Shown: positions 1 to 6,350 of the stretch, one piece after another
Numbering within the stretch: the first letter of the stretch is position 1
Layout of the letters: each line of letters opens with the position of its first letter
Source: Desulfotomaculum sp.
Lineage (GTDB): Bacteria > Bacillota > Desulfotomaculia > Desulfotomaculales > Desulfohalotomaculaceae
Length of the DNA: 7,841 nucleotides
NCBI GenBank assembly: GCA_021129815.1
Contig: JAJOKN010000027.1
Location: forward strand, 9,433 to 17,273
Direction: 5' to 3'
Notes under the pieces: model-generated
Databases searched by the model: none
Seen by the model: only the letters and a program-made list of their open reading frames with translations
Told to the model about the DNA's origin: nothing
Position numbers and translations under genes: made by a program

Positions 1-69
1 AAAATCCTGATTATTAAAGAAAATTCAAGATATTAAAATTTTTACTCAATTTTGAAAGGGTGGTAAATC

Positions 70-1074
70 TTGACTATCAAAATAGGTATACCTCGTGCTA
101 CATTTTACTATGAATACTTCCCAATGGCACAAACTTTTTTTAATGAATTAGGACTGCAAGTAATTACATCTGCTAAAACTTCACGAGAAATCTTAAACGC
201 AGGAATACAGAAAGCACATGCAGATACCTGCGTGCCTGTCAAAGCATTTTATGGGCATGTAGAAAGCATAAAAAATAAAGTTGATTTTTTGTTCATTCCA
301 CGAATCACATGTTTAAATGGGCAAACCGTTTATTGCCCCAAGTTTTTAGGTCTGCCAGATATGATGCGGCATGCTATTGATGATGTTCCAGAAATCATCG
401 ATACATGTATCGATGTGAGAACCACTCGGTTTGCTGTATGGAAAGCTTTTTACAGCATTGGGCGACGTTTTACAAATGATAAGTTTAAAATATTAAAAGC
501 TTACATCAAGTCACTTTATGCATTAAAGAAATATAAAAACCTTTTGATGCAGGGTTTGTTTCCAGAAGAAGCTATAAAAAAATTAAATAATCCAAACTAC
601 AATATACAAAAAAAACAAGATTCCACGCTGCATTTTGCAGTATTAGGTTATCCTTATACTGTATACGATGAATTCACAACTGTCGACTTATTATCAAGGC
701 TGAAAAAGCTAGGTGTACAAATAACAACCATAGAACAGGTACCATACTCATGGATAAAAAGACAGCACAAAAAGTTACCAAAGAGAATGTTTTGGACATA
801 CAGCGATGCTGTTGTAAAATCTGCCTTTCATTTTTTTGAGCACAAAAGTGTAGATGGAATAATACATATCACAACATTCGCCTGCGGGCCTGACTCTATG
901 GTAATTGATTATCTGAAATTTGAATCACAAAACCATCCTGATATGCCATTTATGAGCATAACAATTGATGAGCATAGCGGTGAAGCAGGCATACATACAA
1001 GACTTGAAGCATTTGTAGATATGGTTAAGCGAAAAAAAATGCTTAAAATGAACACTAGTGAGGTGTACAGTTAA
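70..1074 (+). CDS. DUF2229/COG3580 protein, 2-hydroxyacyl-CoA dehydratase-like subunit
   Basis: This 334-residue protein resembles the DUF2229 (COG3580) family, related to 2-hydroxyglutaryl-CoA dehydratase subunits and found with, or fused to, activase domains. Its start is a TTG preceded by a good ribosome binding site (AAAGGGTGG, 55-63, 6-base spacer). Conserved-looking cysteines are C54 (DTCVPVK), C81 (RITCLNG), C89 (VYCPK) and C272 (TTFACGPDSM). The C-terminal block DEHSGEAGIHTRLEAF (about 289-304) recurs in altered form in the next gene. There is no signal peptide or membrane segment, so it should be cytoplasmic. The next gene starts at the stop codon, so the two are probably translationally coupled and form one complex. 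By analogy with HgdA/HgdB, the cysteines probably hold a [4Fe-4S] cluster; this is inference. The substrate is unknown. Family is fairly sure, reaction is not. Confidence 0.88.
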   Translation: MTIKIGIPRATFYYEYFPMAQTFFNELGLQVITSAKTSREILNAGIQKAHADTCVPVKAFYGHVESIKNKVDFLFIPRITCLNGQTVYCPKFLGLPDMMRHAIDDVPEIIDTCIDVRTTRFAVWKAFYSIGRRFTNDKFKILKAYIKSLYALKKYKNLLMQGLFPEEAIKKLNNPNYNIQKKQDSTLHFAVLGYPYTVYDEFTTVDLLSRLKKLGVQITTIEQVPYSWIKRQHKKLPKRMFWTYSDAVVKSAFHFFEHKSVDGIIHITTFACGPDSMVIDYLKFESQNHPDMPFMSITIDEHSGEAGIHTRLEAFVDMVKRKKMLKMNTSEVYS

Positions 1075-1075
1075 G

Positions 1076-2185
1076 TTGAAAAAAGTATCATTCCCACACA
1101 TGGGACATGCTGGCATCGCATTCAAATCTCTGCTGGAAGATTTAGGCAATGAAGTGATAATGCCACCTGTGCCTACAAAAAAAACGCTGGACTTGGGAGT
1201 AAAATATGCTCCAGAATTTGCATGCCTTCCTTATAAGATAGTATTGGGCACTTATTTAGAACTAATAGAAATGGGGGCAGAAGTACTGCTCGCTTTTGAC
1301 AGCTACGGGCCATGCAGATTTGGCCATTATTCTCACTTGCAGTTTTTAACTCTTAAAAATTTAGGACATGATGTAGAAGTCATTTGTTTTGGCTATCCAA
1401 AGCGCGAACCAATTGAATTTATACGCAAGCTAAAAAAAGTATCCAAACATAAATCGACAATTAAATGCCTATATGAATTTTACAAAGCATTTAAAAAAGG
1501 TTGGGAAAAGTTAAAAGCTTTAGATTATATGGAAAAATTGAGCCACAAAATTCGCCCTAGAGAATTAAAGCGCGGTACAACTACAAAAGTATATAAGCAA
1601 GCACAGCAATGGTTAGATGAAGCAAAGACATATTCGCAAATAGCAGAAGCTAAAGAAGCAGGCATCAAAGCATTCAACGACATATCTATCGATCCAGAAC
1701 GCGAAGTGTTAAAAGTAGGACTTACTGGCGAAATATATGTATTATTAGAGCCTGCAAGCAACTTAGAAATCGAAGAAACGTTAGGACACATGGGTGTAGA
1801 GGTAGAACGCTCCATGTTTTTAACTGGGTGGACCCAGGATAACCTCGGCAGCGGAACACAAGATCACGCTTCAGCTATAGAAGCTGCTAAACCTTATTTG
1901 CCTTATAAAATCGGCGGACACGGTAGAGAAACAATCGGGCATGTGGTAAATTATGCAAAGCGCAAATTTGACGGCGTCATACAGATAGCACCATTTACAT
2001 GTACTCCAGAAATAGTAGCACGCACAATTTTAAACAAAGTAAGCAAAGAGCATGACATACCTGTGCTGACATTCTTTTTCGATGAGCAAACCGCAAAAGC
2101 TGGAATAACGACGCGTTTAGAAGCTTTTATAGATCTGTTAAGACGCAAACGTCTAGAAAAAAATCAAGTTGCTGCTGCAATATAA
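1076..2185 (+). CDS. COG3581 protein, 2-hydroxyacyl-CoA dehydratase-like subunit
   Basis: This 369-residue cytoplasmic protein resembles the COG3581 family, which travels with COG3580 proteins and activases. I chose the TTG at 1076, one base after the previous stop codon. It gives the N-terminus MKKVSFPHMGHAG, typical of the family as I recall it, and the GTGAGGTG just upstream (1058-1065) serves as its ribosome binding site. The frame also opens at a GTG at 1058, which would add six residues and leave no good binding site. Key residues from the TTG start are C50 (FACLPYK), C80 (GPCRFGHY), C104 and C309 (FTCTPE). The C-terminal block DEQTAKAGITTRLEAF (about 346-361) parallels the preceding protein. 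C50, C80 and C309 could ligate an iron-sulfur cluster. It is probably the partner subunit of the upstream protein, reduced by the activase downstream. Substrate unknown. Confidence 0.87.
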   Translation: MKKVSFPHMGHAGIAFKSLLEDLGNEVIMPPVPTKKTLDLGVKYAPEFACLPYKIVLGTYLELIEMGAEVLLAFDSYGPCRFGHYSHLQFLTLKNLGHDVEVICFGYPKREPIEFIRKLKKVSKHKSTIKCLYEFYKAFKKGWEKLKALDYMEKLSHKIRPRELKRGTTTKVYKQAQQWLDEAKTYSQIAEAKEAGIKAFNDISIDPEREVLKVGLTGEIYVLLEPASNLEIEETLGHMGVEVERSMFLTGWTQDNLGSGTQDHASAIEAAKPYLPYKIGGHGRETIGHVVNYAKRKFDGVIQIAPFTCTPEIVARTILNKVSKEHDIPVLTFFFDEQTAKAGITTRLEAFIDLLRRKRLEKNQVAAAI

Positions 2186-2217
2186 ATAAGTTTTACAGAA
2201 AGGATAGTCAAAAAGTC

Positions 2218-3177
2218 ATGAAAGCTTATCTTGGAATTGATGTCGGTTCAGTAAGTACGAACATAGTTATATTAACTGAAAACAAAGAAGTAATAGTGAG
2301 TTTATACTTGCGTACAAGCGGACGACCCTTAGAGACAATCAAAAGAGGATTAAAAGAAGCTTACGAACAACTGAATAAAGAAAAGAAAGATATAGAAATC
2401 GCAGGTGTAGGTACTACGGGCAGCGGTAGATATTTAGCTGGTGTAATAGTAGGAGCTGATGTGATAAAAAATGAGATAACTGCTCATGCTGTTGCTGCCT
2501 CGCTGTTGGTACCCGGCGTTCAGACAATACTGGAAATCGGTGGGCAAGATTCAAAAATAATTATAATCAGAAATGGCATTGTCACTGATTTTGCTATGAA
2601 CACCGTCTGTGCTGCTGGTACAGGTTCTTTTTTAGATCAACAAGCAGCAAGATTAAATATACCAATAGATGAATTCGGAAATTTAGCTCTACAATCGAAG
2701 ACAAAAGTGCGCATAGCAGGGCGGTGTACTGTCTTTGCTGAATCTGACATGATCCACAAACAGCAAATGGGACATTCACTAGCCGACATAATAAATGGCT
2801 TGTGCGAAGCCTTAGTGCGCAATTACTTAAACAACGTAGGTAAAGGTAAAGAAATACTGCCACCTATAGTTTTTCAAGGCGGAGTAGCTGCTAACGCTGG
2901 TATAAGAGCTGCTTTTGAACAACAAATAGGCCACCCTATAATAATACCAAAATACTTTAATGTAATGGGCGCTGTAGGTGCTGCACAGCTGGCAAGAGAA
3001 AAAATACAACAAGGAGAACGCACAAAATTCAAAGGTTTTGAAGTAGCTGATATGAACTATAGAACCTCTAGCTTTGAATGTACCTATTGTCCAAATGCAT
3101 GTGAAGTAGTAGAAGTATATGAAGAAGATAAGGTGATAGGTCGTTGGGGAAATCGCTGTCCTCGTTGGGATTTGTAA
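2218..3177 (+). CDS. Acyl-CoA dehydratase activase (BadF/BadG/HgdC-type ATPase)
   Basis: This 319-residue ASKHA-fold ATPase is of the HgdC/BadF/BadG class (COG1924). Such proteins use ATP hydrolysis to inject a low-potential electron from a [4Fe-4S] cluster into a dehydratase or reductase partner. Motifs in order are the phosphate-1 loop GIDVGSVSTN (6-15), GVGTTGSGR (63-71), phosphate-2 EIGGQDSK (106-113), C131 in NTVCAAGTGSF, C170 in GRCTVFAESD, and the adenosine motif GGVAANAGIR (221-230). The 39-residue spacing of C131 and C170 equals that of C127 and C166 in HgdC, which ligate the cluster bridging the homodimer. Unlike the roughly 260-residue HgdC, it carries a C-terminal tail with C288, C291, C295 and C314. 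A ribosome binding site GAAAGGA lies at 2198-2204, with a longish 13-base spacer. It closes the operon 32 bases after the COG3581 gene. The activase role is sure; its partner is inferred from the neighbours. Confidence 0.93.
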   Translation: MKAYLGIDVGSVSTNIVILTENKEVIVSLYLRTSGRPLETIKRGLKEAYEQLNKEKKDIEIAGVGTTGSGRYLAGVIVGADVIKNEITAHAVAASLLVPGVQTILEIGGQDSKIIIIRNGIVTDFAMNTVCAAGTGSFLDQQAARLNIPIDEFGNLALQSKTKVRIAGRCTVFAESDMIHKQQMGHSLADIINGLCEALVRNYLNNVGKGKEILPPIVFQGGVAANAGIRAAFEQQIGHPIIIPKYFNVMGAVGAAQLAREKIQQGERTKFKGFEVADMNYRTSSFECTYCPNACEVVEVYEEDKVIGRWGNRCPRWDL

Positions 3178-3495
3178 TCTATTTGTACTTTAAAAGACTC
3201 ATCTAAATCCGCTCTCAAATTATAAATAGTATCTTGAAGTTGCTGTTCTACATATTTTTCATTTATACGGTCTATCTTCTGTTTTAATTTGTAATTCTGC
3301 AATATTATATGACAATCTATTATTGCCTCTTTACGGCTAGATAAAAGCAAATCTTTCTCAACTAATTGCTCATATATACTATCAGCACTTGCAACTCGTT
3401 CTGCCAATGGCTGCAGCAACTTCTTTATTGGCCGCCGATATTTCTTCTAACTGCTTTTTTAAGTTTTTTTGTTTTATACCAAAGCTAATTTCAAA
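3178..3495 (-). pseudogene. Decayed coiled-coil gene remnant (frameshifted)
   Basis: Two minus-strand reading frames together look like one broken coding sequence. Frame one (3495 down to 3382) reads ...KNLKKQLEEISAANKEVAAAI and then stops. The second frame takes over at about 3405 with AERVASADSIYEQLVEKD and continues to about 3178 through charged, heptad-like sequence (KLKQKIDRINEKYVEQQLQD). A single-base indel near 3400-3410 would join them into one coiled-coil segment. No start codon with a ribosome binding site is visible. The second frame also runs on 94 bases into the convergent activase gene, where its translation is plainly antisense. That suggests the original 3' end was lost. I do not recognise the family. 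It could also be chance open frame in AT-rich DNA, hence the modest confidence. Confidence 0.4.
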
Positions 3496-3523
3496 TTAAC
3501 ACTATCGTTTAAAAAATATACCC

Positions 3524-3553
3524 TTGCAGCTAACAAGAACATTGGAATATAAT
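3524..3553 (+). promoter_or_regulatory. Probable sigma-A promoter for acuA
   Basis: TTGCAG (3524-3529) and a perfect TATAAT (3548-3553) are separated by 18 bases. Transcription would begin near 3560, leaving a leader of about 75 bases before the GTG start. The -35 box matches the consensus only in TTG. No catabolite-responsive element can be recognised nearby. Confidence 0.45.
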
Positions 3554-3635
3554 ATTAAATAGCAAAAAAATATCCATAAGTACTGATTTAAATACAATCT
3601 ATCAAACTCAACTTTGAAAGGATGTAAACATTTAA

Positions 3636-4292
3636 GTGAATTTATATAATTCAAATCAAGCAAATATAATTTCAAACAACACGCACACTTTAAAGAAAAC
3701 CATATCAATACAAAATAAATCAATATACATAGAAAAAGTTTTAACTTCGGAATATATCTCCCACTTATCTATAGATGAAGAGCTAAAAAATTTTAGACAA
3801 CCTAAACATCAACAACAAGCTCTAATGAACATTATAAATATCCCTAAATCCAAAGTGTTTATAGCTCGATATCAACATAAAATTATAGGATATATCACTT
3901 TTCACCCACCTGATAAATATACTCGTTGGAGCAAACACCCATTAGTATTAGAACTCGGAGCAATAGAAGTTTCTCAAAAATGGCGAAAGTGCAAAATAGC
4001 ACAACATTTACTAGAGGTCAGTTTTAACAGTAATTTTGTTGAAAAGTATATTATTGTAAGTTTTGTTTTTTGTTGGAATTGGGATTTGCAAAGCACTAGA
4101 CTAAGCCCCTGGGAATACCAGAAGATTTTAGTCAAGTTATTCAGCAGTGTGGGATTAGAGAAATTTTTAACAGACGACCCAGATGTTCTAGAACATCCCG
4201 CTAATGTAATGATGGTAAGTTTCGGAAAAGAAGTACCCAAAGAATCTATTGAAGAATTCAAAAAGCTAGCTTTTCTAAATAAACATCATTAA
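3636..4292 (+). CDS. acuA: AcuA-like GNAT acetyltransferase
   Basis: This 218-residue protein resembles AcuA, the protein N-acetyltransferase that in Bacillus subtilis acetylates and inactivates acetyl-CoA synthetase. Resemblance to AcuA as I recall it includes the N-terminal region EELKNFRQPKHQQQAL (48-63), ARYQHKIIGYITF (77-89), LELGAIEVSQKWR (105-117), CWNWDL (146-151), WEYQKIL (159-165) and the C-terminal segment around TDDPDVLEHPAN (179-190). Length is also typical (about 210). The acetyl-CoA loop, normally R/Q-x-x-G-x-G/A, reads RKCKIA (117-122) and lacks the central glycine, so activity may be altered. The start is GTG, with a ribosome binding site AAAGGATG at 3617-3624. Neither acetyl-CoA synthetase nor acuBC is in the window, so it is an orphan here. 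It ends 15 bases from the convergent guaB. The family call is good; the target protein is inferred. Confidence 0.78.
   Translation: MNLYNSNQANIISNNTHTLKKTISIQNKSIYIEKVLTSEYISHLSIDEELKNFRQPKHQQQALMNIINIPKSKVFIARYQHKIIGYITFHPPDKYTRWSKHPLVLELGAIEVSQKWRKCKIAQHLLEVSFNSNFVEKYIIVSFVFCWNWDLQSTRLSPWEYQKILVKLFSSVGLEKFLTDDPDVLEHPANVMMVSFGKEVPKESIEEFKKLAFLNKHH
4261..4274. terminator. Possible weak hairpin between convergent acuA and guaB
   Basis: A perfect 14-base palindrome, AAAAGCTAGCTTTT, lies inside the last codons of acuA. As a hairpin it gives a five-pair stem (AAAAG/CTTTT) around a CTAG loop, with U-rich sequence on either transcript. It could act as a weak terminator for both genes, whose stop codons are only 15 bases apart. 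The stem is short and AT-rich, so this is tentative. Confidence 0.2.
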
Positions 4293-4307
4293 ACAAGACA
4301 AACAATA

Positions 4308-5759
4308 TCAACTATAATTTGGCGCTTCTTTAGTAATGTGAACACCATGCGGATGGCTTTCACGCAAGCCAGCATTTGTAATACGAATGAACCTGGTCTT
4401 TGTTTGCAGCTCTTCTATATTTTTACACCCACAATAACCCATGCCAGCTTTCAAGCCTCCAATTAATTGAAATATCGTATCAGAAAGCGGTCCCTTATAT
4501 GGAACACGTCCTTCCACTCCCTCTGGCACCAGTTTTAATGATTCGCCTTGGAAATATCTATCTTTGCTTCCTCTTTTCATAGCTCCTATAGATCCCATGC
4601 CTCTATATACTTTATAACTTCGGCCTTGATATATTTCAATTTCACCCGGACTTTCCTCCGTACCAGCTAAAAGACTTCCAAGCATCACCACGGATCCTCC
4701 TGCAGCAATAGCTTTAGTAATATCTCCAGAATATTTTATTCCTCCATCTGCAATTATAGGCACATTGTACTTTTTAGCTTCTTGATAACACTCATAAACA
4801 GCTGTTATCTGAGGAACACCTATACCTGCTACCACTCTTGTAGTACAGATTGAGCCTGGACCAATACCTACTTTTATAGCATCTGCACCTGCTTCTATTA
4901 AATCCTTAACCGCTTCAGCAGTAGCAACATTGCCTGCAATAACATCTAAATCGGGATAATTTTTCTTTATAGTTCTTACCATATCTATAACAAACTTAGA
5001 GTGACCATGAGCTGTGTCCACCACAATTGCATCCACTCTAGCATCTACCAAGGCAGCTACTCTATCCAATGTTTCAGATGAAACGCCAACTGCTGCTGCT
5101 ACTATAAGCCTTCCACGCTCATCTTTTGCAGAAAGTGGAAATTGTCTTGATTTTTCTATATCTTTTATTGTTATCAAGCCCTTTAACATATAATTTTCAT
5201 CCACTAATGGCAGTTTCTCTACTTTATATTTCTGCAATATCTCTTTTGCTTCTGCTAAAGTAGTACCCACTGGAGCAGTCACTAAATTATCTCTCGTCAT
5301 AACATTTCCAATAGGTTGATCATAGTCTTGAATAAATCGCAGATCTCTATTTGTTATAATACCTACCAGTTTCCCATTTTCTGTAATTGGTATGCCAGAA
5401 ATCTTATAGCGAGCCATGAGTGCTTCAGCTTCAGCGATGCTATCTTCTGGCGACAAAAAAATAGGATCCCAGATCACTCCATGTTCTGATCTTTTAACAC
5501 GATCAACTTCTAATGCTTGTTCCTCTATTGACATGTTTTTATGAATAACTCCTATGCCACCTTCTCTAGCTATAGCTATTGCCATTCTCGATTCAGTAAC
5601 AGTATCCATTCCTGCACTCATTATAGGAATATTGAGCTTTATCTTTTTTGTCAAATAAGTAGAAGTATCTACATCTCGCGGCAATACCTCAGAAGATCCA
5701 GGTATTAATAAAACATCATCAAATGTTAATCCTATTTTAGCAAATTTTTCTGGATACAT
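4308..5759 (-). CDS. guaB: IMP dehydrogenase
   Basis: This enzyme oxidises IMP to XMP with NAD+, the committed step of GMP synthesis in the cytoplasm. The 483-residue protein has full family length. The N-terminal barrel begins LTFDDVLLIPG (11-21) and continues with MSAGMDTVTE (47-56). Two CBS domains occupy about 92-205. The barrel then resumes with VVDTAHGHS (246-254), the catalytic loop GIGPGSICTT with nucleophile C305, IADGGI (336-341), the flap RYFQ (401-404) and GGLKAGMGYCG (434-444). The frame extends upstream to a TTG at 5780. I chose the ATG at 5759 because AGAAAGGAG sits just ahead of it and the extra seven codons would merely translate that binding site. It has its own promoter and lies 107 bases downstream of ytrH on the same strand. 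Identification is essentially certain. Confidence 0.98.
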   Translation of the reverse strand: MYPEKFAKIGLTFDDVLLIPGSSEVLPRDVDTSTYLTKKIKLNIPIMSAGMDTVTESRMAIAIAREGGIGVIHKNMSIEEQALEVDRVKRSEHGVIWDPIFLSPEDSIAEAEALMARYKISGIPITENGKLVGIITNRDLRFIQDYDQPIGNVMTRDNLVTAPVGTTLAEAKEILQKYKVEKLPLVDENYMLKGLITIKDIEKSRQFPLSAKDERGRLIVAAAVGVSSETLDRVAALVDARVDAIVVDTAHGHSKFVIDMVRTIKKNYPDLDVIAGNVATAEAVKDLIEAGADAIKVGIGPGSICTTRVVAGIGVPQITAVYECYQEAKKYNVPIIADGGIKYSGDITKAIAAGGSVVMLGSLLAGTEESPGEIEIYQGRSYKVYRGMGSIGAMKRGSKDRYFQGESLKLVPEGVEGRVPYKGPLSDTIFQLIGGLKAGMGYCGCKNIEELQTKTRFIRITNAGLRESHPHGVHITKEAPNYS

Positions 5760-5820
5760 TGCTTCTTTCTCCTTTCTCAAAATAATACAATACCTAAAAT
5801 TTTTAAGCTTAATAGTGATG

Positions 5821-5849
5821 ATTATAACACAAGCAGTACAACAATTAAA
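5821..5849 (-). promoter_or_regulatory. Extended -10 sigma-A promoter of guaB
   Basis: On the minus strand a perfect TATAAT (5826-5821) is preceded by TGT, giving the extended -10 TGTTATAAT. A weak -35 (TTTAAT, 5849-5844) lies 17 bases upstream. Transcription would start near 5814, about 55 bases before the ATG. No guanine riboswitch or other leader structure is visible in that short leader. Confidence 0.6.
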
Positions 5850-5866
5850 GTTTAAGAAATTTATAT

Positions 5867-6223
5867 TTACAACGAGCTATCATTCACACCTTTAACTGTA
5901 GTATAAATCAATATTTCTTCATCAGCAACAATATTAAAAAAATATCCAATTTGAGCTCCTAAAAATCCACTTAACACATATAAAAATTGCTTTATAACTG
6001 TTTTAACTTCTCCTTCAAAAATACCCGATTCCAATACCTCAATAGCAGTAAAAGTTCCTCCAATAGCTGCTACAATAGCCCATATCTTTATCTCACCAGC
6101 TAATTTTATCATAACAGTAGCAGGTGGCTGACGCACTAACACAGCCGCAGCAGAGCTAATTAATGAAGCGCCAACAACTACCCCAACAGCTGTAAAAAAA
6201 AATGATGACCATTTTTTGATCAA
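5867..6223 (-). CDS. ytrH: YtrH-family sporulation membrane protein
   Basis: This 118-residue protein resembles YtrH, a small membrane protein made in the mother cell under sigma-E in Bacillus subtilis and needed for efficient sporulation. Matching features are the N-terminus MIKKWSSFFFTAVGVVVG followed by a first membrane segment (about 8-30), a PPATVM loop, the hallmark IKIWAIVAAIGGTF (45-58) with a second hydrophobic segment, and a third at about 78-97. The start is TTG; a stop codon lies two codons upstream in frame, so no other upstream start is possible. A strong AAGGAGG (6244-6238) lies 14 bases away, which is unusually far, and two out-of-frame ATGs sit closer to it. No convincing sigma-E promoter could be read. 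The usual partner gene ytrI is not next to it; guaB follows instead. Confidence 0.85.
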   Translation of the reverse strand: MIKKWSSFFFTAVGVVVGASLISSAAAVLVRQPPATVMIKLAGEIKIWAIVAAIGGTFTAIEVLESGIFEGEVKTVIKQFLYVLSGFLGAQIGYFFNIVADEEILIYTTVKGVNDSSL

Positions 6224-6237
6224 AGGTCATCATAAAA

Positions 6238-6244
6238 CCTCCTT
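6238..6244 (-). promoter_or_regulatory. Strong but displaced ribosome binding site of ytrH
   Basis: AAGGAGG is a near-perfect Shine-Dalgarno sequence. It is spaced 7 bases from an out-of-frame ATG at 6230 and 14 bases from the real TTG start at 6223. The ATG frame encodes only 24 residues before stopping, so initiation there would compete with ytrH translation. Confidence 0.5.
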
Positions 6245-6350
6245 CAGAAGTTTTTATAAATAAACATGCTTTAAATAATATCTATTATAAAATCACTACA
6301 AAAATGCAGGAGGCAAATCAAATAATACATGATTTTTATTTATCAAGTTG

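Noticed and set aside
3084..3419. A minus-strand 111-residue open frame as an intact gene
   Set aside because: It has only a TTG start with no ribosome binding site and overlaps the activase gene antisense for 94 bases. The part outside the activase is better explained as a frameshifted remnant.
3614..3630. Possible catabolite-responsive element upstream of acuA (TGAAAGGATGTAAACA)
   Set aside because: It lacks the central CG and mismatches the consensus at about four positions; it mostly reflects the ribosome binding site.
3502..3723. A minus-strand 73-residue open frame overlapping the start of acuA
   Set aside because: It is antisense to the acuA promoter and 5' end, has no ribosome binding site, and is composed of AT-driven hydrophobic residues.
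5803..5812. Palindrome TTAAGCTTAA near the guaB transcription start
   Set aside because: A ten-base AT-rich palindrome is expected by chance here and matches no operator I know; no purine riboswitch or PurR-type box accompanies it.
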